Of a stretch of DNA of 64,000 nt, positions 24,033-36,362 are shown piece after piece (the stretch's first letter is position 1; each line of letters starts with the position of its first letter). Position numbers and translations under genes: made by a program. Source of the DNA: Anseranas semipalmata (lineage: Eukaryota; Chordata; Aves; Anseriformes; Anseranatidae); the NCBI GenBank assembly GCA_013399115.1, contig VXAA01002213.1, forward strand, positions 496,081 through 560,080. Direction: 5' to 3'. Below the pieces are notes generated by a model. It was given only the letters and a program-made list of their open reading frames with translations, was not told where the DNA came from and did not search any database.

Positions 24033-24944
24033 GGAGCATGTAAATTGCTTGAAAATCTGTCCCGGTAGATCTCTTCCACCTCTACTTTGGATCATTCTGT
24101 TTACTAAGTAATAGATCATCCCACTCTGATACTAAAATGCGTCAGCTCAGAGAGTGAATATCAATTAAATGAGTAAATAAAATGCTGCCAAAGGTGCATT
24201 TTTGTCTTTTACTTAAAAATCTCCTTTTTTTGTAGCTATCATAACTAAAATTCTGGATTGTTTTAGGGCCCTTTTCTGGCTGCGAAAGGCAGCTTGCTCT
24301 TTCAGTAATTCTCTTATTTATTAGCCCCTTCTCACCTGGATTTGTTTATTAAACTATAAACCTGATTGAATTCCATATAAGGCACACCCATGCTACTCCC
24401 ACTAAATTCTGTAGGATATGGGTTTAATTGAGGTCAAGGTCTCACAGTATTGGGAGCTATTGAACTGACGATACGCACCTCGAGACTAGGATCTGTTTTG
24501 AGGCAGTTATATTGTCCAGTAAGCAAGTTCCAAGCTCTGGGCTCCAAAGGAAGTCAATATTATTTTTCTTGAAGCCACAAAACCATCTCAGTTTATCTTT
24601 GCTTTGATTTTTTCAGATAGGGCAACTGAGGCAGAATATGCAAAGGTGACCTAGAATACCGTTAACTAAATGAGATTTCCTGGTGAACTAGATCTTGATT
24701 CACCAGTGAGACTCTTAGCTCTCCTTTCCCTCTCCTGTCTACAGAGAGCAGCCAGGCCTCTTCTGTTCTGCTCTTCCCCGGCAGCAGAAAGCAGTGAGCC
24801 ATCCTGCTGCTTTCTGGTTTTGTGTCTTAATCTTCTTTGGCAAATTGGAACGTGCAGTCCAATAAAAAGGGATGGGAAGAGTTATCCAAAACTTCTAACT
24901 CAACCCAGTAGGTGTACAGGATGACCTAGCAGAGCATATTGGAG

Positions 24945-25049
24945 CATGACATGGTTTAGTGGAGGGCTTGGTAGTGTTAGGTTATAGGTTGGACTGGGTG
25001 ATCTTGGAGGTCTTTTCCAACCTAAATGCTTCTGTGACTGTGTGATTAA
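24945..25049 (+). mobile_element. CR1-type LINE 3' end
   Basis: The order CATGGTTTAGTGGAGGGCTT, GGTAGTGTTAGGTTATAGG, TTGGACTGGGTGATCTTGGA, then GGTCTTTTCCAACCTAAATG followed by CTTCTGTGACTGTGTGATT is a recognisable avian CR1 3' terminus, moderately diverged. The fragment is strongly 5'-truncated, as is usual for CR1. Orientation is plus. Confidence 0.8.
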
Positions 25050-28000
25050 CCCATTGGTTCTCCTTTTTGGTAAAGAGTACGAGGGTGTGAGAGAGTCCCG
25101 AGGAAAAGCGACTTGAAGCTTTTGGAACAGTGATCCCAAAGGCCTGGTATTATCCATGGGCTTAAATCTCAGCCGAAAAAATGAAGTCCCTACTTCTTTT
25201 TTTGTTTGTTTGTTTATTTCTCTTGCCATGTTAAGAAGGGAGATCATAGAGAAGGGGAGGATAGGATTAAAACTACTTATCTTTGTTTGCCTAGTTTCTT
25301 AAGACTAGGATGGAGCATGCCTGAACCACTCTAGAGAAACCTGCCACTGATTGTAGCTTGGGATCTGCTTCCCATACCTGTGTCAGGAGCAGCTGGAGGA
25401 GCTGCATGGACACACTACATTCCTCCTCCTATCAGAGGGCTGAGGAATTTCTCCAGTGGGGATTTCCACCCATTGTGAAGTTATTTCAGGCTACCATAGT
25501 GGATCAATAGGACCAGCAGAGGTAGGACCCAATGGACTTTCTGCAGTAAAATGAGACTGCAGTTCTTATGAGTAGAATGAGCTCATACAAGGTGCCTGAT
25601 GCTTCTACAAGGGAAACAATAATCTATGCTTTAAAATACAAAACACTTTGCAGAACAGCTTCCAAGCAGTGAGTTTCCCAGAATAGCTAAAAATTGTCAC
25701 ACTTCAGGTGAATGAAATATCAGCTTCCTCAAGATGGGGGCAGTGAGAAAGTGAAGCATCCTTAACAGCTTGAGCATAAATTGAGTCTCAGGACTTCCGA
25801 GTCTAGTCCATTATTGTAGGGAAAAAGAAAAATTCAAGTGGGATTTGAAGGGAATCTATGAGGCAGAAAGTAAGGGAAACTCTGTTGCTCAGAGAACAAG
25901 AGCCAAAGTGAGAAAGGCTCCCTTACCAGTAGTGAAAACTAGTTAGTGTTTGATAAATAGACAAGTGAAAAAAAGGAGGGAGCAAGCTGGGGGCCAGACC
26001 TTGTCACATACGTAAAGCAAGGAAAGCTTTCCAAATGGAGAGCTGAGATCTGGGGACTGTGGGGAAAGAGCATCTGGGTAAGCACGCGTCCCACCAGCAA
26101 AGGGAAGGAGGTGCCACCATTTTCTTCTCCTTGGAGCTGGTGTGTCTTCAGCAGGGAACACCATTTCCCACTAGAGTTTGTTATGCTTCCTGTCACGAAA
26201 AACAAATCTACTCCAGCAGCGGTCCTCTGTCCTATAGAAAGTCAACTCCTGCCATCCCTGGCATGCCTTGGAATAATGAATCCTGAGAGCGGCTGAGGAA
26301 GAACTCATAGCAAAGCCTACCTAGCTTTCCTAGTTATCAGGCTGCCAAGTTCAGACTTAGTTGAGAGTTTTGAGAAGCTCAGGTAAAGAAATAAGAAGTG
26401 GAAAGCTTCATTGTTATCACGTGCTGTAGCTAGAGGTACAGAGAACTAGTCAGCTTGCAGCAGAAAACTGACAGCTTTTCAAATCCCCTCTAAAAAAATG
26501 AAAGTGCTTTGCAGGATTTTTCGTTCGTACCAGCATTGTCTTCTCTGTTTCTCTGTGTGTTTTGCTATTTCCACTTTGGCTGATGCTGTAGTAAGAGGAA
26601 TGATTATTCTTGAAGAACAAGCCATCAAGTAATGGCAAAGTAGTGGAAATAATAGTGCCATCAGAAAAAGAGAAAAAAGGGGAACACCTTCATCTCCCAA
26701 GATAATGCCATACATGATGAATGCATCTCTTGATCACATTAAAGTGTTTAATTCATGTAAAATTACAAAGGCATGAAAATGAGCAAGATTCCTTTTGAAG
26801 TCAGGGCACTTGACGTCATCTTGGTGGTCATTTCTCGGAGAGGTAACTCTGGGCTTATTAATAATGAAACTTAGAACTGGCAGGGGGTGCTTCTGCATTT
26901 CTGTGTGTTTTTTCATTTCTTAAGAGAAACAGCCTAAGTCACTTGCAGTATGGAATATTCTGGTATCTGGAAGCACTGGCATCTCTTGAAATAGCCCTGT
27001 AGTCTCTATCCATTCAAAGAAAATTTCCTCTCAATCATTTGCTGTAATCACCAGCAGATTTTGTTCTCAGTCTACAACACTCCTGTCTTTCCAGTGACCA
27101 GGCAGCAGGTTGTAATCCTGTCCCTGGTGTGAGCCAGGGGTTCCCACATAGCTTTATCCACTGCCAGCAACAATAGTCATAGCCACAGCTAAAAGTTTGG
27201 CTTCTTCTCCTGTAGGCTGTTCTGTGCTATCAGGTCCTTTCTGAGACAATATTGTGGCAGTAGTAGCATGTGAGTGACGGACACACCAGGGACTTACCCA
27301 GACTTCAGTCGGTGCTCTACGTGGCAGGAGGAGGAGGGTTTGTGCTCAGTGTAGGACAGCTCAGCTTGCCACAAGTGGTGTTGAGGTGGGGTTTGCCTTA
27401 CGAGAGACAACAGAATGGGTTGTGTTGTTTAAAGACATGTAAAATAAATGGGGAGACGTATTCTTTCACCTGAAAAGAGGACTCGAACATAGACTTTGCT
27501 TAGAACATGGATGCCTGTTCTCACCTTGCTTTCTTTAAGGAGTGCATGTCAGACCATGGAAGGGAGCTCAACAAATATAAAATGGTATCTAATTTATAGT
27601 TTAAAGGATATCCTTGCATTATGAACAAATATATTAGATCCGAGTCCTCCATTATTATTATAGTGACCTGAGCAAAAGTAGTCCAGTATTTAAATTACCC
27701 AAGCTTTTTCTCTGGAAGTCTTCTGTGGCACTCAGCAATTCCTAGTGATGAAGTAGGAAATCGATGCGTGTGTTTAGAAATAACTCTACGTTTTCAGTGC
27801 CTAAGTTAAGTGAATGAAATCCCACACCAATCTGGTAAGGTTTACATGAGACCACTTCAGAGCTTCATTTGAGAGCTAGGAAGAGTCCTTGGTTCCATGC
27901 TCAACATTTTTCCCTCTATTAAAGATATATAATCTTTCCCTCTAAGAAAAAAAGGGAACCTGGGGTGACATCTATCTCTCCTAAACTCAAGGGCCAAAAG

Positions 28001-28340
28001 ACTTGTTATGCTAGACTCCCTGTAATGTCAGTGGAGAGAAATAGTCCTCTCCTGAGAATGATTCATCGCATCCTGAGATACACATCTCAGATAACTCAGA
28101 TGTGTGTGTGCTTACAGGGGTGCTTGCTTTTCTCCACTGTTTACAAAAATAGTCCTGACTGGGCAACTACAGATGTCTAAGTACAGGTGGGATTCTTGCT
28201 ACCTTGTACTCTCCTGAGAAGTCCCAAATCTTGCCAGCCCCCTGTTCAGATACTGTATCTCTTTAGTCATTTTAGTCTTCTCTCCCAACTACCCATCCCA
28301 GATAATACCAGCATTTATGCTTGACAAAAGCATTTCAGTG
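25050..28340. other. Non-coding stretch, no gene recognised
   Basis: A short (TTTG)n run lies at 25197-25217. Otherwise this is plain unique sequence with open frames below 90 codons on both strands, none recognised. I see no clear transposon. Old decayed repeats are probable but not identifiable by eye. Confidence 0.55.
25197..25217. repeat. (TTTG)n short tandem repeat
   Basis: TTTT followed by three TTTG-type units and TTTA, in a T-rich run. Confidence 0.75.
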
Positions 28341-28395
28341 AGATAACATATATGTATATATTCATATATGTATATTTAACGTAACATATATGCCA
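28341..28395. repeat. AT-rich CATATATGTATAT direct repeat
   Basis: CATATATGTATAT occurs at about 28348-28360 and again at about 28363-28375, with a related ACATATATGCC copy near 28385. The units are self-complementary in part, so the block can also form a cruciform. Confidence 0.7.
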
Positions 28396-28495
28396 TATTA
28401 TAAAATGTCTTACCCACCAACACAGCACTTCTGAGAAGTCTGAGCAGCAAGTGGCCTTAGGTTCACACTGGACATTTAGGTGAAGCTCGTTCTAA

Positions 28496-28500
<5 letters not shown>

Positions 28501-28530
<30 letters not shown>
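28501..28530. repeat. (GT)15 microsatellite
   Basis: Fifteen perfect GT units followed by TTTTACAG. It is a probable polymorphic marker. The string after the repeat resembles a 3' splice site, but no exon is supported. Confidence 0.95.
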
Positions 28531-28533
<3 letters not shown>

Positions 28534-29057
28534 ACAGCACATATGACGATATAGTGTGTATGGGAAGAACAGGTGAACTTTACCATTTCATCCAAGCATT
28601 GTATGCTACAGTAAATATCAGAGATAATGATATTGACTTTAAGGTATTACAGCTTCAAATGTCAGTTCTACTCTATCTAACACTCCTTTGGATTTGATTT
28701 ACATCTCTTCCTCCCACTCCAAATGCTGCAAAAGGAGGATGTTGGCAAGAGGGACTCCATACAGACACACTCTGTCTTTGTTTTCCATCTCCTCTTCTGA
28801 TAATTTTTGTGTTGCAGATTTTTGGCCAGGGCTTAAGAACTAACTCAACAGCCCTTGTCCCGTGCTCTAATTCTGATTGTAAATAAGTGTGCTTCAGGCT
28901 CAAGTGTGAATCAAACGGATGAAATACCAGCAGCCTCAAAGGGGAGGTCTCTTGCCAAAGGTGCTGCAGCTGAATCAAAAGGTCAAGGAAGTATTAGCAG
29001 CAGTTTCAACAGAAATGAAACCAGCCCAAAGAACCAGAGAGCTCATAAGAATAACAT

Positions 29058-29140
29058 TTAAACAGCCCTTTACAAGCATTAACTAAGTAATCCTCATTGC
29101 ACCCTGGTGATGCAGGAAGAAGTATTGATAGTGAAGCCTA
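29058..29140 (-). mobile_element. Ancient MIR/L3-like remnant, antisense
   Basis: CCCTTTACAAGCATTAACTA, AGTAATCCTCATTGCACCCT, then GGTGATGCAGGAAGAAGTAT read like the antisense of the widespread 3' module GCGCTTTACA..ATTAATTAATCCTCAC..CCCCTGTGAGGTAGG..AGTATTAT of amniote L3/MIR-type elements. Similarity is clear over about 70 bp and the ends are uncertain. Confidence 0.65.
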
Positions 29141-29814
29141 GCACTAACAGACGGTTTGCAACCAAATCTGCACCCTAAAATTGAATTGAAATCCTGTATT
29201 TTAGATCCTTAGAAATTGCAAAATAAGTCTTAAAACTGGAAGTGGGCAGGAAACAGATTTTTCATCCAGCAAGAACTTTGCTTCTTTCTGAGTCTATATA
29301 GAGAAGTTTGCAAACTGATAATTTTTTGAGGGGAGAACAGAAAGAACCAACCTACTTGATTCAGACCATGTGTTTTGTGTTGATACCCCTAAAATTTTAT
29401 TTTCAGGTTTTTTTTTGTTTCATTATATCTTTTAGACGAGTCTTGCAGTATATCATTCACCATGCAGTGTAAAGTAAAGGCTAAAGACCCTTTTTTCTAA
29501 GAAGGCCACTTCAACGTGGGTCACTTTTCCCAAGACCCCACAAAAATCAGTACCAGGAATTCCCATAGTTATGCTTTTTGTATGAATTTTGTAACTTTAT
29601 TGTAAATCCCTTTCTTTCAACTGTTTCTTCTAACACTCTTATTCTTTCAGTGGATGGTAAAGCTTAACCAGTTTCTCCTTACTATCTTTTGCATTTATAT
29701 GCAAAGGAAATTACCTGTATATCTCTGTGATTTTCAGAACAGGAAAAATGACCTTAACTGGGCGGAGGCTTCTCTATATCTCAAGGTTGAAGGTGCTGAA
29801 AGATTGTGGTTTTC

Positions 29815-30075
29815 TTAAAGGGTGATTAACAGGACAAGAAATAAATACACAAACTTGAAGGGGAAAGATGCCAATGACGGAAGGGATTATTTAAGATGGT
29901 TCCACAGGGATATAACTAAGAGTAATGGGATACAATTAAGCAAAGAAAAACTCACAATAAATATCAGGAATAAAACACTTACTGGCAGCGAGGTATATCA
30001 AGCCATGGTCTCCCAAAGGAAAGGATGGAAAATCCATTGCTGGGGAGAGTCACAGGCACGTTGAGCAAAACAGAG
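29815..30075 (+). mobile_element. Ancient CR1/L3-like LINE 3' remnant
   Basis: The strings GGATATAACTAAGAGTAATG, GGATACAATTAAGCAAAGAA, AAATATCAGGAATAAAACAC and GGTCTCCCAAAGGAAAGGAT with GGAAAATCCATTGC follow the familiar 3' module of old CR1-family LINEs (AGTAATGGGATGAA.., ATATCAGGAAAAA.., TCTCCCAAGGAAGTGGTGGAA..). An 80-codon open frame at 29822-30064 lies entirely within it and is therefore not a gene. Confidence 0.65.
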
Positions 30076-32280
30076 GAACATATGCAGGAGGGAACATTCA
30101 GACACTGGCAAGGGAAATGGCTGGATGACCTACAAAAATAGGTCTTTTTTCTGTTTCTTACTTCTGGTACTGGCAATTACCATACTATAAATCTAACTTC
30201 TCTCCCCATTAAAATAATGGAATGTAAAGACAGAGAAAATATCATGAAACTTCTAGAGGACAAAGGGATCGTGAGCCGTGAGCAAGATGGGGTTGAGAAT
30301 TGTTAACATCAGAGAGCAACGGGAAAGCAGAGGGAAGGTTGTGTGATAAGATTTTAGTAATCAGTTTGATATGGTGCACCTGAAAATCTTGAATCCCAAA
30401 GGCTATTCAGATGCCTAGGATACCGCTACTTCCTTGTTAGGACAGACTGTGAAGGAAGGTGATGATAAACAGCAGAGTTTCTAATGATGGAAACTGGTCT
30501 GAAAGGATATTGCAGTGCTCGTTCCCTTTTGGTGCCTTCAATCCCGGTGTAGAGAAGAACCAGCATGATAAGGATGTTTCTGACTAACAGGAAGTTGATT
30601 GTAGTCCTAAACGCCTGTCATGGCAAAAAATGTTTCCAGGAGATGCATCCAGATTCGCAGAACCATTTGCTTGAAGCAACATTATTTAAAATTGTTCATT
30701 TTCAGGCTTCTCACACTTCCTATTGTTCTAGACAGTGCTAGTCATATCTGGTGGTAATATACTACTGTAATTTAGAGGAACACAGTTTTTCATATTATTG
30801 TTACACTGTCTTTTTATTTTCCATTAGAAAAAATGAGGCACAAAGAGGTCATTTCACATGAATATACTGTGGTTGATATAGCTGGGAACAGAAGGTCTGA
30901 CCTTCAGGGCCCTAAAGGACCTTTGAGATCCCCTTATATCACTGGAATGGTGCTCACTGGTCAGTGTGTAAATGAAGAAGTTGGGGTGGGACTTCTCTAA
31001 CCAATCCGTATAAATCTAAATGGTTGAAACTTATATCCAGTCTAGCTGTTCAGGCTGGCCAGATGGGTTGAATAGTCAGTTTTTCTCCTTTGACTATAAA
31101 ATAAAACTAGAAGACTAGTTCAAACACAGATATAAATGAATGAAGATAAGTGAGTTGACCTTGTCACCAAGTCCTGTGCAACAGCTGCTTGCTCTTGTAG
31201 TCCTTCCAGAAAAGTATCTGCAGCCTCCAGAGAACATCTTTAGATCCCCAATATTGTTGCACTGCATTTTTTCTCCAAAGCATAAACATCCGTCTTTTGG
31301 TGCAATATCATTGCATTTTCTTACAGCTTCCTATAAGCAGAAGTCCCACTTGAGGTTTTAGGCAAACTCCTACGGACTAGATGAGGTTCTTGCAGTTAAT
31401 TCTCAGACCTTTATTCTGTCTGTTCCCTATCTCCTCCTACCTTCATGACCCAGAGCAATTATGCTGTCTGACAGATGACTAGATCAGGCCAGGCCAACCA
31501 CCACACATTCAACCTTAGTGTGTTCCCTACTTCTGTGAAGGGCCTCCGTCCTTCCAAAGACTGTTGTTCACATCAGGAGCTCCTTGTAGCAGGACCTGAT
31601 CTTCCTGCATGCTTACTCAATGTTTCGCCCATCGGGTTCTCATTGCAGCTGGGGCCCCGGAGGTATCTCATGCCCAAGGGGTGGCTGAAGGAGCAAAGCT
31701 GCGTTCACGCTCTTCTGCCATGTCTCCTGCCCATCTTTCAACATGGATCCTGCAGTGCAATGCGGGCCCAAGTGGAGGGAGAGGCAGGGAGCGTGTTTTA
31801 ATCTGCACAGACACGCCGGGCTTTATTGTGCCGCACTCCGATGCTAGCCATTTCCCGGCCTTGGTGGTCTGCGCTGGATTCAATCTGAAAGGTCAGCTGG
31901 AGAGGGGAGGCCAGGTTGCCACAGAGACCTGGCGTGTCGGAACACTATGTTTAATTACACACAAATTTACTGCAGCATGTCAGGAGGGAGGCAGGGAGCT
32001 TGTCCCATGGAAAGGTCAGGCATTGTGTGGTGGCTTTACCTAAATTACACTAGGAGGAATGGAAGTGAGACCCTGACCTTGTATAATGAATATACAGCAG
32101 ACCCCAGCGGACACAGTGCATTCATGTGTTCGGTTCATCTTAACTTTAACTCCTTCCCTTGCTTCTCCAGACAGGGCAAAAGTAAATTTTTTCCACACTT
32201 ACTGAAATGACCTAGGTTTTGCTTTTCCCAAGAAGTAATAATATTGAAAGCTACATGACACTACATACATTAGGATTCTC
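30076..32280. other. Non-coding stretch, no gene recognised
   Basis: Frames of up to 144 codons (31609-32043) occur but overlap others and carry no recognisable domain. A decayed stretch near 30370-30415 recalls an old amniote repeat but is not called. The MIR/L3-like copy at 30808-30905 is the only repeat I can support. Confidence 0.55.
30808..30905 (-). mobile_element. Ancient MIR/L3-like remnant, antisense
   Basis: TTTTTATTTTCCATTAGAAA, AAATGAGGCACAAAGAGGTC, ATTTCACATG and GATATAGCTGGGAACAGAAG, then GTCTGACC, match in order the antisense MIR/L3 module (CCATTTTACAGATGGGGAAA, CTGAGGCACAGAGAGGT, AAGTGACTTG.., GCAGAGCTGGGAATAGAACC). The match is clear but diverged. Confidence 0.65.
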
Positions 32281-32337
32281 AAAAAAAAAAAAAAANNNNN
32301 NNNNNNNNNNNNNNNNNNNNNNNNNNNNNNNAAAAAA
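32281..32337. other. Poly-A run interrupted by assembly gap (36 N)
   Basis: A15 at 32281-32295, then 36 N at 32296-32331, then A6 at 32332-32337. The gap almost certainly reflects failure to read through a long A homopolymer or A-rich repeat, and its true length is unknown. Any open frame drawn across it (minus strand, 32199-32399) is an artefact. Confidence 0.95.
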
Positions 32338-33596
32338 GCAGCTTTTGGCCACACAAAGCAATCTCTATGTGTATGAAATGGGCATCTGAAAGAAGCCAAG
32401 AAACCAAGGTCCAGAGAAGAGCTGAAACAGTCAGGATGCTGAAATTCTTCATTCGGGATAATTTGATGGTTTTTCCTTCCCTTTGAATTTTCTATTCTCC
32501 AACATTAGTATCTGAAGAGCTCGTATAGTGGGGTTTTTTTTTTTGAACCTTTTATTGGTATAATAATCTGAACTAGGAATGGATTACTTTATCATTTACT
32601 TTATTAGGCTGGTTTGGGATTTGCTTTTTTTTTTTTTTTCCTGATGGAGAGGAGGGTGAGATGAGAGGGGGGATACTTGCTTAGGCTGTTATTATTGTCC
32701 TGTATTTCAGCAGCACCCGGTGGTCACCACCAAGATCAAGAGCCAGCTGTGGCAAGTGCTGTGCATGCACACATTCAAGTACAGTCCCCACAGCAAAGAC
32801 TGTCCAATTCCAAGTAAAATTGAAATGGATTCAGACAGGGAATGAAAGCAGAAACTGGGAGAGGCTAAATGAGTTTCCTAAGATTGTAGCTGATTATTGA
32901 CAAACTAGACAGGAGCTTAGTTCTGCTGTTTTCCAGTCTAGTTCTGAGTCTATTTCTAGCCTTGACATAGACTTATTCAGAGACATGATAATGATGTGAA
33001 TACTTATCTGGGGAAGGTGCCAATTGGAAATTCTTGTAGAAAACTCACAGCAGTTAGGTTGCAGATTACATGAATAGCTTGACATGACATATCTGCTTCT
33101 GTAACTAACCAAATCTGATTCAGCCTATAGATTTCCTTTTCCTTGGAATGGAAAATCATAGATTGATCTCATTTTATTCAAAGCAGTTGTTCTACTACTG
33201 TCTTAAACAATGAGTTTTATATTATTATTTGGCAGCTTAGCCTCCTGGGATATTCTTTTAGTCTCCTTAAATGAGAAATCAAAAAAAGATAGCAGTGGTG
33301 ACACTTACTAGTCACCATATTTCTGTGTCGTACAGTCATACTGGTATTTACTCTGCAGGAAAAGTAAGTGACCTGTCACATAAATGAAACTATTTGGGAC
33401 CAGTAAGGAATTTATTTCTGTGTGTTTGAACTTACTCATTCCATGAATAAATGTGAAGAAAACTCATTTCATGAATCTTTCCCTGATTAAGTATAAAAAT
33501 GTAGGTAACTTCATAAAGAAAGGTGATAGCATGAGGAGGAGAAATTGCACAGAGTTCAGAATGAATTACACAGTAAGGAAAAATAAAACAAATAGT

Positions 33597-33621
33597 AAAA
33601 ATAATAATAATAATAATAATA
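33597..33621. repeat. (AAT)n microsatellite
   Basis: Seven or so AAT units flanked by A-rich sequence. Confidence 0.9.
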
Positions 33622-34219
33622 CAATTGGAGACTATATATCAATAGAAAGTTCTCCCTGAGCACCATCACACAGGCCAGAAACTATCAAAGCTGAGACACA
33701 AAATTACTTGGTTGCTTTGAAATACCAGCAAAATTAAGTAGTATATTTTTGGCAACAGTACTGCATTAGCTGAAGATCGGACTACCCAGCTTCCTAAGGT
33801 AGATCTGTTTGTTTTTCTTGAGATTACTTCTGACTCCAATGTGTTTGATTTCATTTAGTGTTACGGGGTTTTACTTTTCTCCTGTCCTGCAGACTATATC
33901 CTGGGAGATTGTCAGCAACTCAGTTCAATGCAATTGCGTGCCAATTCTGTAAGTGAAAATACATTTTCCAGGGTAGTCACAACAATGGCATGCGTCTATG
34001 ATCACAGCATATGAGTGAGCCAGGTATGTGTGTTACGGGGTTGTGAAATGAACACTACAGTTACTGAAACTTGTAGAGGTCAAGATTACAGTTCAGAGGC
34101 CTCTGTTGAGGACTGTATATGTATATAACAGATAGTTCCAGCACCATAAAATTGTTTAATGTCCAAGTTCATTCCACCAAACTGAGGAGTCTCGATGCTC
34201 TTGGGGGATAATTCAGATC

Positions 34220-34265
34220 CTAGATGGACTGAATGGTCCATCTGGAGGCCTTTCTGGAGAGGCCT
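34220..34265. repeat. Two adjacent inverted repeats
   Basis: AGATGGAC at 34222-34229 pairs with GTCCATCT at 34236-34243 around a 6-nt loop, extendable by a G-T wobble and a C-G pair to 34220/34245. It is immediately followed by AGGCCT at 34246-34251 and again at 34260-34265, which can pair around an 8-nt loop. CTAGATGGACTGAATGGTCC also faintly recalls an old CR1 tail, which would make the palindrome incidental. Confidence 0.65.
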
Positions 34266-36029
34266 AACTCTCACCCGTATCTCTCCATTTACTCTAAAGT
34301 CAAATGGTGGAGACTGGTCCTCGAAAATTAGAAGGGGTAAATCCAGTCAAAACCCTTCACTCTTCAAATGCTGTCTGTCTAAAACAATTGTGTGATTGTA
34401 GAATCTGAGCATCTCCACATCACTAAATATTTTGGTGAGTCATGGAAATGCTACCTGTCTATTCTGTAGTGGCCAGGTGGTGCTGGGGGGTGAAAGAGGG
34501 AGAGGCTGGTCCACAGAGGCTCAGAGAGCGCTAGGTGGCCAGGCCCATGAGGTCTGCTTGCTCCTGTGCGTGCGCCTGCAATGGACTTTCCAGAAGGGCA
34601 GGTATGAGTCCGCCATCTGACCACAGGGAGGGCCAGAAGTTAGTTTCATTGATCTAAGAAGAGAGCAAAGTAAATTCTTTTCTGTTACTCCTATCAACAG
34701 CTAGCATGGAGTTAATTTCAGCTAACTTGGCAGGTCTACGTGTCTGAAGTAGTTATGCAAAGACCTCCCTCATCATCAACAGGGAGAAATAAGCTATGCT
34801 GAGTGACGTTCATATGGCTTCTTTCATTTATGAGGTTCATGTGTCCTCCTTCAGCGACCTCTGCATGTGCCCTAGAAGCACTCTTTCTGTCCTGAGAGAA
34901 ACAGAGTTTTAACTTCGCCCTCTTTCTATAAAGCATCTGCAGAACTGCTGGTACCTCGGTGACTGCCCTGATCACTCACAGCCCTTCTCATTCCCTTCCC
35001 GTCTTGCTTCTCTCAGCAAGGCAAGCAGAATTAGTCCTTGTTTCTTCTTACTTGGGTCAGGTCACGAGTTCGAGTTAGTGACAAGCTGAGTCCATCCCCC
35101 CCTGCAGGGCTGCCTGGGAAGTATGACAGTCTGTCATGTACCTGCGCGGCGGTGCCAGGAACCGTGCGAGAGGAACGTCAGCCTCAGGCGCAGCTTGCAA
35201 CTAGCCAGAGTAAATACAGCAAACCCCTCTGGTTGTTTTGGGGCTGGCTGAGGAAGTGTCAACACTGCAGGGTAAGTCTGTTATGGCACAGAGGAAAAGA
35301 CAGCAAAAATGTCTGGGCACATCCACAGCCCTGAGACCCATCCCTACAGCTCTGTAAAAACCTGTTGGTGTCTTCCATCCACACAGGCATCTAGTTATTT
35401 ACATGTCACTGGTTCAGCCTGAGCATCTTTATATGGCACAGAGGAATCTTCCTTCTGTTTGGTTCACACATTTGGAAAAAAGGCACAAAGAGATCACAGG
35501 TTCCTTATCCTAAGTCACACTCTGAAGGTTAAAAAAGAAAAAAAAAAAAAGCTACCAAAGAATGTAAAGCAAAGAAACAACAAAAGCAAACATGTGCATA
35601 GACGTGCACACAAAATGTTCCTCCAGCACAAAGAGTCAAAGCTGAATTCAATACTGAGAACTTATTTTTTTTCCTTTTAAACCGAAACCTCCCATAATTG
35701 CCTAGTGTTTGTAGGAATGTAAATTACTCTTTTTGGTCTCTATATGGGGAGCAAGGAGATGAATGGGAGTCTAAATTGGTTTTGCTTCCTGTTCCCTGTA
35801 GTGGTTGCAGGATTAGTCCACTGTGCCTCTTTGCCCTTCCATTTCCTTGAAGACATGGGGAAACCTTCATTTTGCCAGGAGTTAGTTACTCATTAAAATG
35901 AATCAAACAAGCCAGATTGTAGCAGGCATTTGAAAACCTGCTATCTGTCAAGAATTTTAAATTTAAAATTAACATTGAGTCCTCCTTTAAGACAAAAACC
36001 TTGACCTTAAGTTGCGTAGTGATTGGCAA

Positions 36030-36215
36030 GCACTCCCCATCCCCTGACTCGATTAACATTTAAATGCCATTTTGTGTGAATATGAGTGGCGCCTTTGGAA
36101 CAAACAAATTACTAATGTCTTCCTGCAGGAATGGAGCATCAGAAGTGCCTTATTAATTTGACGCCTAATTGAAAATCCCTTCCGGAGAGGTCTGTGGGGC
36201 CTAGGGAGAGTTGCC
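36030..36215. promoter_or_regulatory. Candidate conserved non-coding element
   Basis: Non-repetitive sequence with CGATTAACATTTAAATGCC near 36050, GGAACAAACAAATTACTAAT near 36097 (forkhead-like ACAAACA), and CTTATTAATTTGACGCCTAA near 36150 followed by TTGAAAATCC. The mixture of homeodomain-like and forkhead-like cores without any repeat signature resembles vertebrate conserved elements. No alignment was available. Confidence 0.28.
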
Positions 36216-36320
36216 AAGGGGTACTTCTTGGCCCCTACAGGTGATGTCCCAGTTAACCTACTTTTCCTTTATTTGCGTTTCTGGGCATACTCTTCAGTGG
36301 GGGAAAGAAAGAAACATAGT

Positions 36321-36362
36321 GGAAAACTTGTCTTAGATGAGGAAACAACTTGTCTTAGATGA
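36321..36362. repeat. Tandem duplication of a 20-22-bp unit
   Basis: GGAAAACTTGTCTTAGATGA at 36321-36340 is followed directly by a copy at 36341-36362 that differs only by a CA insertion after GGAAA. This is a simple replication-slippage product of recent origin. Confidence 0.9.

Larger units (their letters stand above)
32338..36029. other. Non-coding stretch, no gene recognised
   Basis: The stretch contains T-runs near 32533 and 32626, a weak MIR-like antisense stretch near 32860-32950, an (AAT)n repeat at 33597-33621, paired hairpins at 34220-34265, possible but weak CTCF-like motifs near 34527-34540, and an A-run near 35538. Open frames do not exceed 98 codons and match nothing known. Confidence 0.55.

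Noticed and set aside
23865..24119. Immunoglobulin V gene behind the octamer-TATA arrangement
   Set aside because: No leader peptide, V-domain cysteines or recombination signal (CACAGTG with ACAAAAACC) seen downstream; the first ATG is followed by a stop codon.
24597..24655. CAGATAGGGCAACTGAGGCAG string resembling an antisense MIR/L3 core
   Set aside because: Only about 20 bp match; flanks do not continue the module.
28501..28697. Open frame beginning in the (GT)15 repeat
   Set aside because: Its start is made of the microsatellite (alternating Cys-Val), a typical low-complexity artefact.
29822..30064. 80-codon open frame, Lys/Arg-rich
   Set aside because: Lies wholly inside a CR1/L3-like LINE 3' remnant, which is untranslated sequence in the parent element.
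32199..32399. Open frame on the minus strand
   Set aside because: Runs through 36 unresolved N and flanking homopolymer; an artefact.
33858..34042. 13-mer GTGTTACGGGGTT occurring twice, 172 bp apart
   Set aside because: Many 13-mers repeat by chance in 64 kb, and no LTR-like or flanking structure accompanies the pair.
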